Of a stretch of DNA of 64,000 nucleotides, positions 25,241 to 33,569 are shown in pieces. Below the pieces are notes generated by a model. The model saw nothing but the letters and a program-made list of their open reading frames with translations, was not told the origin of the DNA and made no database searches. Numbering within the stretch: the first letter of the stretch is position 1; every line of letters begins with the position of its first letter. Location of the stretch: the NCBI GenBank assembly GCA_900066355.1, contig FMEL01000003.1:248001-312000 (forward strand), given 5' to 3'. The translations under genes and the position numbers were made by a program. The stretch is from an uncultured Ruminococcus sp. (lineage in GTDB: Bacteria; Bacillota; Clostridia; Lachnospirales; Lachnospiraceae).

Positions 25241-26230
25241 CTACGCAGAAATCTCATCGATCAGTTTCAGTTCTTCTTCTGTAAACGGTGCACAGCTGAC
25301 TGCTTTTACATTATCAAGAATCTGCTGCGGTTTTGATGCACCGATCAGTACACTTGTAACTTCGTTATGATGAAGCAGCCATCCGAGTGCCATGTCGGCA
25401 AGTTTCTCGCCTCGCTGCGCTGCCAGATCATTCAGCTTACGAATCTGATCCATCCTGTGCTCATCCAATGTACTTTCTTTTAAAAATCTTCCATCTGTAC
25501 AGATACGACTGTCTTCCGGAATACCATGAAGATAGCGGTCCGTCAGCTGGCCCTGTGCAAGAGGACTGAATGTGATCAGACCTTTTTTCAGTTTGCCCGC
25601 CATATCTTTTAATCCATTTTTTTCTACAGTTCTGTCAAAAATAGAATAGCGATTCTGGTTAATTACAAACGGACAATGCAGCTCTTTCAGGATTGCAGAT
25701 GCTTTTTCCAGTGTAGGTCCGTCATAATTGGAAAGACCGACATAGATTGCTTTTCCACTCTGCACTACGCTTGCCAGCGCTCCCATTGTCTCTTCAAGAG
25801 GAGTTTCCAGGTCCATTCTGTGATGATAAAAAATATCGACGTATTCCAGTCCCATTCGTTTCAGGCTCTGATCAAGACTTGCAAGAAGATATTTGCGGCT
25901 TCCCCAGTTCCCGTAAGGGCCCTCCCACATATCATATCCTGCTTTTGTTGTGATAATCAGCTCATCTCGGTAAACTCCAAGATCCTCTTTCAAAATACGG
26001 CCGAAGTTTTTCTCGGCGCTTCCCGGTTCCGGTCCGTAATTATTGGCAAGGTCAAACTGTGTAATTCCGTTGTTAAATGCAGTAAAACAGAGTTTTCTCA
26101 TATTCTCATAATTTGCTGTATCACCAAAATTGTGCCACAGTCCCAGAGACACCTTCGGAAGCATTAAGCCGCTGTCTCCGCAGCGCTTATACTCCATCTG
26201 TGTATATCGTTCTTTCGATGCTGTATACAT
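25241..26230 (-). CDS. Aldo/keto reductase (YghZ-like)
   Basis: A 329-residue NADPH-dependent oxidoreductase. I prefer the ATG at 26230, 9 bases after GGAGG, over the GTG three codons earlier. The catalytic tetrad is visible: Asp and Tyr in FDLANNYGPEPGSAE, Lys in IITTKAG and His in IFYHHRMD. The GPEPGSAE stretch and the overall wording fit the E. coli YghZ/L-glyceraldehyde-3-phosphate reductase branch, which detoxifies small aldehydes. It is followed directly by the hybrid sensor kinase. Confidence 0.9.
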   Translation of the reverse strand: MYTASKERYTQMEYKRCGDSGLMLPKVSLGLWHNFGDTANYENMRKLCFTAFNNGITQFDLANNYGPEPGSAEKNFGRILKEDLGVYRDELIITTKAGYDMWEGPYGNWGSRKYLLASLDQSLKRMGLEYVDIFYHHRMDLETPLEETMGALASVVQSGKAIYVGLSNYDGPTLEKASAILKELHCPFVINQNRYSIFDRTVEKNGLKDMAGKLKKGLITFSPLAQGQLTDRYLHGIPEDSRICTDGRFLKESTLDEHRMDQIRKLNDLAAQRGEKLADMALGWLLHHNEVTSVLIGASKPQQILDNVKAVSCAPFTEEELKLIDEISA

Positions 26231-26419
26231 TTCCTTCACCCTCCAAAATGATATTCAAATTCCTTCTATAGAAGATTATCCGTTCAAATATTTCGAAAGT
26301 CAAGAAATTTTGTAAGGCTTTTACTTTTCCGAAAATGGAATAGCCATTCGATTTATTTGTTGCTATAATCAAGATACATCAAAACACGAAATGGAAATAC
26401 TATAGAGGAGTGACAGATC

Positions 26420-26692
26420 ATGGCATCAGAACGTACTGATGAATTATATAAAGTTTTACTCAGCAAAGGATATCCCAAAGAACTTTGTGCAGAGATTGCA
26501 TACAAAAATATGAATACAGATTATACTGCCACCCGGATGCTCGGATATCTCTATCGAATAAGCAATCCGCGGATTGAAGACCTCATAGATGAAATGCTTG
26601 CAATCTTAAGTGACCGAAATGCGATCATTCAGAAAAAAGAACTGGAACAGGCCCAGAGCGTGATCAATGACGTGTATCAGAATGGACTCTAA
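26420..26692 (+). CDS. Small conserved-looking hypothetical protein
   Basis: A 90-residue helical protein with a good ribosome site (GAGGAG, 9 bases before the ATG) and an extended -10 TGCTATAAT at 26361-26369. The N-terminal half (ELYKVLLSKGYPKELCAEIAYKNMNTDYTATRML) has the feel of a UBA-like three-helix fold. I do not recognise the family. It is 23 bp upstream of the DUF3783 gene and almost certainly in the same transcript. Confidence 0.75.
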   Translation: MASERTDELYKVLLSKGYPKELCAEIAYKNMNTDYTATRMLGYLYRISNPRIEDLIDEMLAILSDRNAIIQKKELEQAQSVINDVYQNGL

Positions 26693-26715
26693 AACTGATT
26701 TAGAAAGGTAGAAAA

Positions 26716-27084
26716 ATGGCACAGATTATATTAACTTTCGGACTCGAAAAAGAAAAACTCAGAGCGGTTCGCAACTCCGCCTCCAACAGCGGAATGCTGG
26801 TAAAAGAAATTTCCCGGATAAATTATGGGCAGAAGCTTGGCTTTCTTGCCGGAATCCAGGGCTTTCACAAAGAAAAAACAAATTATATCGGCCCGGATTT
26901 CCCACTCGAAATGATGGTATTCTCCGGGACCGACTCCACACAGATGGATGCCTTTCTCGCCGACTATAAGCAGACCGGCGCAGCGTCTATTCCGTTAAAA
27001 GCAATCATTACTCCACACAATATCTTCTGGACTGCAGAAGCATTATATCAGGAACTGTTTAAAGAACATCTGCGTTTTATTTAG
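26716..27084 (+). CDS. DUF3783 family protein
   Basis: A 122-residue protein with AAAGGT upstream of the ATG. The C-terminal half (LEMMVFSGTDSTQMDAFLADYKQTGAASIPLKAIITPHN) fits DUF3783 as I remember it, a small family common in Clostridia with no known function. Its stop is 3 bp from the stop of the convergent flavodiiron gene. Confidence 0.78.
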   Translation: MAQIILTFGLEKEKLRAVRNSASNSGMLVKEISRINYGQKLGFLAGIQGFHKEKTNYIGPDFPLEMMVFSGTDSTQMDAFLADYKQTGAASIPLKAIITPHNIFWTAEALYQELFKEHLRFI

Positions 27085-27086
27085 TT

Positions 27087-28877
27087 TTACTGTATCGGTT
27101 CAAAATCCACAGCTCCATGCTTGCACAGCGGGCAAATGATGTCTTCCGGAAGTTCATCGCCTTCGTAGACATAGCCGCAGACTTTGCAGACAAAACCTTT
27201 TTTACCTTCTGTTTCCGGCTTCGGTTTTACATTCTGCTGATAGTACGTATAAGTCATGGTATCCTGATCACTCATAACGCGTGCCTCTGTAACGCTGCAG
27301 ATGAACATTCCATGCGTACCAAGGTCGACATACTGTTCTACTTTCAGTGACATGAATGCATTGATATATTTATCCAGAAATACAAGTCCGTTTCCAGAAC
27401 GGTTGATCTTCTGTCCTGCAAACTTATCGACTGTTCTTCCTGACTGGAAGCCAAACTGCTGAAAAACAGAGAATGGCGCATCTACAGACAGACAGTTTAC
27501 ATTGAGAACACCCGTCTGCCGGATTACATGATGAGAATAATTTGCCTTGTTGATATTTACAGCTACGCGATATGGATTGTCCGTCAGCTGCGTAACAGTA
27601 TTTACAATAAGACCGTTGTCTTTTCTTCCATCGTTGGAGGTAACTACATAAAGGCCATAACCGATGCGGAAAAGCGCAGTCATGTCATTTTTGTTTGCAA
27701 GAGTATCATCTTTTGCAATATATTCTTTGCAGAGTTCATCTGTCATATCATCGATCTGTTTACGGTTTTCTTCTTTTACAGCAGACCAGATGTGTACAGA
27801 GTTTTTCAGCCAGCCGATTTTTTTGCACTTAGACATCATTTCTTTCATAATCTTTGCTGCCAGCGGTGCCCAGGAACCATTTTCAATGAGGCCGACGGTA
27901 CGATTCTGGTAATTGTGTTCTACCAGTCGGGTAATAAAATCATTCATAAACGGATAGATACTTGCATTGTAAGTTGTGGTTGCAAGAATCAGTTTTGAGT
28001 AACGAAAAGCATCACTCAATGCCTGGGACATATCATCTCTTGCAAGATCATAAACCAGAACCCTTGGACATCCTTTTGCTTTTAATTTTTCAGCAAGAAG
28101 AGAAACAGCCATTCTGGTGTGTCCATATACGGAAGTATAGGCAATCACAATTCCGTCATCTTCCGGTGTATAGGAAGACCATGTATCATAAAGCCCGATA
28201 TAATGTCCGAGATCTTCTGTAAGAACAGGTCCATGAAGCGGACAAATTTTCTGAATATCGAGAGCGGCCGCTACTTTGAGAAGTTTCTGTACCTGTGCAC
28301 CGTATTTTCCTACGATACCAATAAAATATCTTCTTGCCTCGTCATCCCATGGTTCTTCCACATCCAGCGCTCCGAACTTTCCAAAACCGTCTGCGGAAAA
28401 AAGAACCTTTTCTGTGCTGTCATAAGTAACCATAACTTCCGGCCAGTGAACCATCGGTGCAAATACGAAAGTAAGCTGATGATATCCGAGAGAAAGTGTA
28501 CTGCCGTTTTCCGCTTCTATTTTCTTTCCTTCCAGATCCAGTTCAAAAAAGTTTCGGATCATGCCAAACGCTTTACCTGTAGCAACTACTGTAGTATCCG
28601 GATATACTTTCAGGAAATTTGCAACATTGGCTGCATGATCAGGTTCCATGTGCTGTACAATCAGATAATCCGGCTTACGGCCATCCAGAACCTGCTGGAT
28701 ATTGTCAAGCCACTGGTGAGTAAAATCTGCATCTACAGTATCCATAACCGCAATTTTTTCGTCCAGAATCACATAAGAATTATAAGACATTCCACCCGGA
28801 ACTTTGTACTGCCCTTCAAAAAGGTCAATGCGGTGATCGTTTACGCCTACGTATTTGATGGTATCTGTGATTTTCAT
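27087..28877 (-). CDS. Flavodiiron protein fused to flavin reductase and rubredoxin
   Basis: A 596-residue fusion. The start at 28877 (MKITDTIKYVGVNDHR) is set by CGGAGG. An upstream open frame of 65 codons has no site. Domains are a metallo-beta-lactamase core with the di-iron ligand motif HMEPDH plus later His and Asp (MVHWPEV, SADGFG, PLHGPVL), then flavodoxin, a flavin reductase-like domain and a C-terminal rubredoxin (CKVCGYVYEGD...CPLC). Flavodiiron proteins reduce O2 and/or NO to water or N2O. The fusion lets electrons flow through one chain from a flavin reductase and rubredoxin. It is divergent from a Crp/Fnr regulator. A role in oxygen or nitric oxide defence is well supported by family. 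Confidence 0.93.
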   Translation of the reverse strand: MKITDTIKYVGVNDHRIDLFEGQYKVPGGMSYNSYVILDEKIAVMDTVDADFTHQWLDNIQQVLDGRKPDYLIVQHMEPDHAANVANFLKVYPDTTVVATGKAFGMIRNFFELDLEGKKIEAENGSTLSLGYHQLTFVFAPMVHWPEVMVTYDSTEKVLFSADGFGKFGALDVEEPWDDEARRYFIGIVGKYGAQVQKLLKVAAALDIQKICPLHGPVLTEDLGHYIGLYDTWSSYTPEDDGIVIAYTSVYGHTRMAVSLLAEKLKAKGCPRVLVYDLARDDMSQALSDAFRYSKLILATTTYNASIYPFMNDFITRLVEHNYQNRTVGLIENGSWAPLAAKIMKEMMSKCKKIGWLKNSVHIWSAVKEENRKQIDDMTDELCKEYIAKDDTLANKNDMTALFRIGYGLYVVTSNDGRKDNGLIVNTVTQLTDNPYRVAVNINKANYSHHVIRQTGVLNVNCLSVDAPFSVFQQFGFQSGRTVDKFAGQKINRSGNGLVFLDKYINAFMSLKVEQYVDLGTHGMFICSVTEARVMSDQDTMTYTYYQQNVKPKPETEGKKGFVCKVCGYVYEGDELPEDIICPLCKHGAVDFEPIQ

Positions 28878-29023
28878 ATAATTTCCTCCGTTTCTCTTAG
28901 ATTGAATAATTAAGCTTCCGTTTTTTCTGTTTACTTGTGCCGGTTTAGTTTTTTGTTTTACTGTTATTTGCTTTATAGTTCTTGGTTGCCTGTAATCTGT
29001 AATTTTGTTGTAATTCATAACTT

Positions 29024-29039
29024 TGTTAAAAGAATAACA
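29024..29039. promoter_or_regulatory. Candidate operator TGTTA-N6-TAACA
   Basis: A 16-bp interrupted palindrome in the divergent space between the flavodiiron gene and the Crp/Fnr gene. The half-site spacing is that of Crp/Fnr-family operators. Confidence 0.5.
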
Positions 29040-29131
29040 GAATGACACGAGAATTTCTGTTGCAAAAGTCACAAATTGATGATTTCCCTGAAAAAATATG
29101 TTATAATCTGGAAAAAGGGGATAGAATTGCG

Positions 29132-29770
29132 ATGGAACATATTACACTGTTTACAAATATTTTGCCCGAAGAACAGGAACGAATGCGCATCTGTTTTCAT
29201 GCAAGAGAAGATATTTTCCGAAATGGAGAGACGATCATGGAATATTCCAGTTCCATGAACAAGATCGGGCTGGTTCTTTATGGCAGGGCAGTTCTTTACT
29301 GCTGCGACGAAGAAGGAAATGAATATATGATCGATGAGCTTAAGAAAGATGCTGTTTTTGGAGAACCGTTTCTTCTCCCGGCAGACGCCCAACATTATTA
29401 TGTGACTGCCGCAGAAGAAACAAAGGTAATATTCATTGATTATGAGCATGTGATCAAAAGATGTGAAAAAGCATGCCACCATCACAGTCAGATGGTCAGC
29501 AATCTGCTTCAGATGACGGCAATGCAGTCCAGGCAGCAAATGGAAAGAATTTATGTATTATCCAGAGCTACGACCAGAAAGAAATTACTGGCATATCTGA
29601 ACAACCTTTCCATCCAGATTCACAGCCGCAGCGTACAGATTCCTATGTCTTATACCGCACTGGCTCAATATCTTACCGTGGACAGAAGCGCCATGACCAG
29701 AGAACTTAAAAATCTGGAAATAGAAGGGATTCTCACCAAAAAAGGAAGAAATATCTGTCTGCGGGAGTAA
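29132..29770 (+). CDS. Crp/Fnr family transcriptional regulator
   Basis: A 212-residue regulator. The start at 29132 (MEHITLFTNIL) is chosen because AAGGGGA precedes it and a TATAAT at 29102-29107 lies between it and the earlier in-frame ATG at 29042. The N-terminal effector barrel includes KIGLVLYGRAVLYCCDEEG. The dimer helix is followed by a winged helix with ALAQYLTVDRSAMTRELKNLE. No four-cysteine FNR motif is visible. It is divergent from the flavodiiron gene over the TGTTA-N6-TAACA site, so it most likely controls that gene in response to NO or redox state. The domain plan matches the regulator at 3445. Confidence 0.88.
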   Translation: MEHITLFTNILPEEQERMRICFHAREDIFRNGETIMEYSSSMNKIGLVLYGRAVLYCCDEEGNEYMIDELKKDAVFGEPFLLPADAQHYYVTAAEETKVIFIDYEHVIKRCEKACHHHSQMVSNLLQMTAMQSRQQMERIYVLSRATTRKKLLAYLNNLSIQIHSRSVQIPMSYTALAQYLTVDRSAMTRELKNLEIEGILTKKGRNICLRE

Positions 29771-29846
29771 CTGGATTTTCTCATGTCTGGAACATCCAAT
29801 TTACGCGGACTTTCATTTGACTTACTCTCCGCACGGTTTCCATCTT

Positions 29847-30407
29847 TCATGCAGTTTTTACCTTATCCAGATATTTCCGTACCACTTCCAGACCTCCGGT
29901 GGGTACGCAGAAGATATCCCTGTGTTTTTCGCATTTTTCACAGACTTCCTCCAGATCAAACCACTGAACGCTCTCTACCTCTTCTGTCTGAAGAATAAGT
30001 TCGTCTGTATTCACAGGTTCGTTGAAAATATAAACAAATGCAATCTCTTCGTCCCGGAACATTTTTCCGTGGAATTCTTTTGCAAAAGATATTGGGAAGG
30101 TTCCGGCAAAATGCAGCTGTTCCGGTACTGCACTGATTCCCAGTTCTTCTTTCAGTTCCCGAAGTGCAGATTCCAATGGTTCATCTCCTGCCTGAATATG
30201 ACCTGCAGAAGAAGTATCAAATTTTCCCGGAAAGGAATCCTTATTCTGTGATCGTTTCTGTAAGAGTATCTGTACTCTGCCCTCTTTTTCACGGATAATC
30301 CAGATATGTGCTGTCCTGTGCGGAATTCCCTCTGCATGCGCTTTTTCCCTTGATACGATCTGTCCGGTTGGATTACCCTTGCTGTCTATAACATCAAATA
30401 ATTCCAT
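29847..30407 (-). CDS. NUDIX hydrolase (IDI-like branch)
   Basis: A 186-residue protein starting MELFDVIDSKGNPTGQIVSRE, the usual opening of the isopentenyl-diphosphate isomerase-like NUDIX branch. The NUDIX box is visible around residues 69-91 (GHIQAGDEP, then RELKEELGI). Such proteins are usually annotated only as NUDIX hydrolases. Genuine isomerase residues cannot be confirmed here. It converges on the Crp/Fnr gene. It is followed upstream by the leftover nitroreductase tail at 30437-30477. Confidence 0.85.
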   Translation of the reverse strand: MELFDVIDSKGNPTGQIVSREKAHAEGIPHRTAHIWIIREKEGRVQILLQKRSQNKDSFPGKFDTSSAGHIQAGDEPLESALRELKEELGISAVPEQLHFAGTFPISFAKEFHGKMFRDEEIAFVYIFNEPVNTDELILQTEEVESVQWFDLEEVCEKCEKHRDIFCVPTGGLEVVRKYLDKVKTA

Positions 30408-30436
30408 TTTTATTCTTTCCTTCTTATCCGTATTAG

Positions 30437-30477
30437 TTTTTATTTCTCAATGAAATGTATTCTTTCAGGCGCAAATC
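30437..30477 (-). repeat. 41-bp copy of the nitroreductase gene 3' end
   Basis: Bases 30437-30477 are identical to 41196-41236, which encode the last residues (FAPERIHFIEK) and stop of the nitroreductase at 41199-41699. Only the tail is present, so this is a scar of a lost or recombined gene copy. The rest of the space 30408-30718 shows only AT-rich leader sequence. Confidence 0.8.
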
Positions 30478-30718
30478 TTTTTCAATTAATCATACCATAA
30501 AAATTAATGAATGCAAAAAATTTCTTTAGCAAGTTTCACGCCTTGTAATAAATCACCTTTTTGCCTGTATTCTTCCAGTACCAGATTATTATTATTATAT
30601 TTCGGAAGTCATCATAGCTATTATTTTAATTTGCCTATTGCTTTGAAGTGAAAAGGTGTTTACAATGCTCATAAGGGGTTCCTTTGTTGGCATTTTTTTG
30701 ATTAGACAAGAGGTAAAC

Positions 30719-31889
30719 ATGCGCACATATTTCCACTATTTCTTAGTTTTTTTTTCTTATATTTGCTCTTTTTCGTGTTCCAACAGAAACATTTGGCCAG
30801 ACACGGACAAAAGCTCCACTTCGTATTGGACTGGAATTTCGTGAGGCTGACGATAATACCTCTTTTCATATTCTCAATGAAAATCTAAAACATCTGGAAA
30901 AGCTTGCCAACGTGGAATTTATCCGCGCAGATCAAAACGATTCCGGTACTTCCAGCGAACAGTCAATTTATAATATTGAATATCTTCTTTCCCAGGATGT
31001 GGATGGCATCCTCTTTGCTCCAACAACAAATCAGGTTCTTCCTGCCATATGTCGAATGTGTGAAGAGGCAAAAGTTTACTGGGGCATTTATCTTAGAAGT
31101 ATTACAGATACGGAGATTGAGGAATTCTGCAAGTCTTCTCCTTATTACATTGGAAATACCTATGAAAACGAAGAAGAGTGGGCTTATCAGCTTGCCCAGT
31201 CTGTTTTGAAAAAAGGATATCGAAAGTTTGCTGTCTTATCTGAAGCAAAGTGGGATAATACCTGCCGTTTAAGAGAAGAAGGATTTCAAAAAGCTCTCAT
31301 GGAATATCCTGATGCACAGATTCTGACAGAAGCCCGCAGCATGCATACCACCTCTGATATTAAAGAAAATATTAAAAGCATTATTCAGGCTTACCCGGAT
31401 TTGGACTGTTTTTTTCTCGCCGGAACCAAAACCATTGGAGGAACAGAGCAGGTGCTGACTACTATCCAGGCCATGCGAAGTACCAGTCGTATCAGTTTGA
31501 TTGCAATAGATTTTTCCGATAAGATTGTAGATGATTTTCACACCGGGATTCTGAAAAGTGCTTACGGAACTATGCAGCTTTCTTTAGATCCTTATTATCT
31601 GTCAATTTTGATGATTAATACATTAAAAGGATACCCGCTGGAAGAATCCAGTACCAGTTATTGTATTCCCGGAGCTCTGATCACGTCGGAAGAACAGGCA
31701 AGGGAGCTCTCTCCTGTCATAGAAGATCGCTCCCTTTTATACTTTCCAGATAACTATATTCAGGATACACTTTTTAAATGGAACAATCCGGATCTGGATG
31801 GGACGCAGTTTCAAAAAATCATTGATGCAAATCAATTTCTGGAATCTTCTGTTTCCAGTGGAAATGTAAGCACTATTGTAGAACCATGA
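30719..31889 (+). pseudogene. Sugar-binding-type (periplasmic-binding) protein gene frameshifted at a T9 tract
   Basis: The 5' part begins at ATG 30719 after AAGAGGT and encodes a hydrophobic signal or anchor segment. The main part lies one frame over and is open from 30747 to the stop at 31889 without a usable start codon. The two frames meet at nine T residues (30747-30755). Eight would join them as MRTYFHYFLVFFLIFALF then VPTETFGQTRTKAPLRIGLE. The body (about 360 residues) has the type I periplasmic-binding fold (EYLLSQDVDGILFAP; ISLIAIDFSD) of LacI/ribose-binding proteins. No transporter genes are near. It is more likely the sensory partner of the adjacent LytS-type kinase. Phase variation, a true mutation or an assembly error are all possible. 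Confidence 0.75.
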
Positions 31890-33556
31890 CCTTCTTCGCT
31901 TTGAATATCCATGGAAAAATTATCTCCATAAAGATAGGAAATACGCCGGTAGATATTTTCCATGCCAATATGTGCCTCTTTTTCCTTATGCATTGTAGCA
32001 TGTTTGAGATTCTCCCGTATTTCCATCAGCCTTTTTTCGGAAAAGCCCTTTCCGTCGTCGCTGATTTCTATGATTAATTCGTCTTCCAGAGGATAGATCA
32101 GGATTTCTATATTTCCCTGTATTTCTCCTGTATCGGCAGACAAGCCGTGATAATAAGCATTTTCCACCAGGGGTTGTAAAATATTTTTGGGAATCTTTTT
32201 ATCCAGAATGCTCTCATCAATATCATATTCTACCTTTACCTGATTGTGATAACGGTAGTCCATGATCAGCTGATATTGTTTCAGGGTCACTATTTCATTG
32301 CTGACATTTTCAAATGTAGTATTTTGTGTATTCAGTCGCTCTCTTAATACACGTGTCAAAGCCGTATTTACTTTTATGATATCTTCATATGCACCCTGCC
32401 TTGCCAGAATGTTTATGATATTCATGGTATTGTAAATAAAATGCGGATCCAGCTGAGTAGTCAGAAGTTTATAATAAGTGACTGCCTTTTCATATTCTTT
32501 CCGTGACAGTTCGCTGGATTGCTGATTGATATTCACTGCCATATCATAAAAGGAATGACTTAACTCCCCGATTTCATCTTCTGTTTCAAAAAACTGTACT
32601 GGTTCGTCACCAATAGAAAATTTCTTCACCTGATCCCGCAATAAGCTGATTGGCCGCAGCATTTTATCGTTTGCAGGCACGATGTACAAAAGCGCACAGA
32701 ATATCGGAATCAGATACAGTCCAAACACTCCCAGAAGAAACCAGCCAAATTCTGAAAACAGGCGTTTATAAGAAATAATACCGACTGTATAAACCAGCGT
32801 ATTATAACTGTTTTTTATACAGGAGATTCCTCTTGAAGAAAAGAATTTCTGTTCTGTTGCGGATTCTTCCTTCTTTGAGCCTGTTTCCACATTGTTGTAA
32901 AGTTCATCCCCATAAGCATTGTAGATTTGAACAATATCCAGTCCATCTTCTGCATTTTTAATATTTCTTATCAAATCTCTTACATCATAACAAAAACAGA
33001 TGGTAAGGGTATGTCCGTACAATTTTTGACTGTCGATATAGCAGGAGTAATAACTGGGAAATGCAGCTGTCTCTCCTTTCTTTATCGGTGAGATAGAACT
33101 GCTTCCGGTTTCTTTTATCTTCTGATACTCTGTACTGTTACGCAGAACATCTTCTATTTCAGAATCTGAACCGTTTAATGAGTGGAATAGGTTACCTTCT
33201 TCATCTTCCATAAACAGATAATTAATTACAGAATCTGAAGTCTGAAAATTAGCCAGATATAAATTTACTCTTTCATAAGTCTGAACAGAAGTATTTCGAT
33301 AATATTCTTGCAGATATCTGGTAAGTTTATCAGTAGATAATAAAGAATAGATCTGTTCCCGCTTTGTTGTTTCAAACTCATCCCAGATATTGGTGATCGT
33401 TGTGATCTTTGCTTCTATATTTTTTTTTGCATTATAAAGAAAAAACGTCCCCCCTCCTGCAAAAACAATCAGGAACAGAAACACAAATATGATCGTATAT
33501 ATCGTCAGAAATTTCTTTAGAATTTTTTTACTTAGTTTGGAGTGTACATGAAACAT
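31832..33556 (-). CDS. LytS/YesM-type sensor histidine kinase
   Basis: A 574-residue kinase starting at 33556 (MFHVHSKLSKK) after AAGGGGA. A longer frame upstream would overlap the response regulator. The first transmembrane helix is at about residues 20-42. An extracellular sensor of about 230 residues leads to the second helix near 275-297. A HAMP-like segment, the His_kinase motif TTQLDPHFIYNTMNIINIL and an HATPase domain (VENAYYHGL; SDDGKGFS) follow. It lies 13 bp after the AraC-type regulator. Its 3' end overlaps the convergent binding-protein gene by 58 bp. Systems of this kind usually sense glycans, and the secreted GH106-like protein next door fits. Confidence 0.9.
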   Translation of the reverse strand: MFHVHSKLSKKILKKFLTIYTIIFVFLFLIVFAGGGTFFLYNAKKNIEAKITTITNIWDEFETTKREQIYSLLSTDKLTRYLQEYYRNTSVQTYERVNLYLANFQTSDSVINYLFMEDEEGNLFHSLNGSDSEIEDVLRNSTEYQKIKETGSSSISPIKKGETAAFPSYYSCYIDSQKLYGHTLTICFCYDVRDLIRNIKNAEDGLDIVQIYNAYGDELYNNVETGSKKEESATEQKFFSSRGISCIKNSYNTLVYTVGIISYKRLFSEFGWFLLGVFGLYLIPIFCALLYIVPANDKMLRPISLLRDQVKKFSIGDEPVQFFETEDEIGELSHSFYDMAVNINQQSSELSRKEYEKAVTYYKLLTTQLDPHFIYNTMNIINILARQGAYEDIIKVNTALTRVLRERLNTQNTTFENVSNEIVTLKQYQLIMDYRYHNQVKVEYDIDESILDKKIPKNILQPLVENAYYHGLSADTGEIQGNIEILIYPLEDELIIEISDDGKGFSEKRLMEIRENLKHATMHKEKEAHIGMENIYRRISYLYGDNFSMDIQSEEGHGSTIVLTFPLETEDSRN

Positions 33557-33569
33557 CCTGTTCCCCTTT

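Noticed and set aside
28119..28913. 264-codon plus-strand frame opposite the flavodiiron gene
   Set aside because: The composition is rich in Cys, Ser and Ile with no domain features, and it is fully antisense to a well-identified gene.
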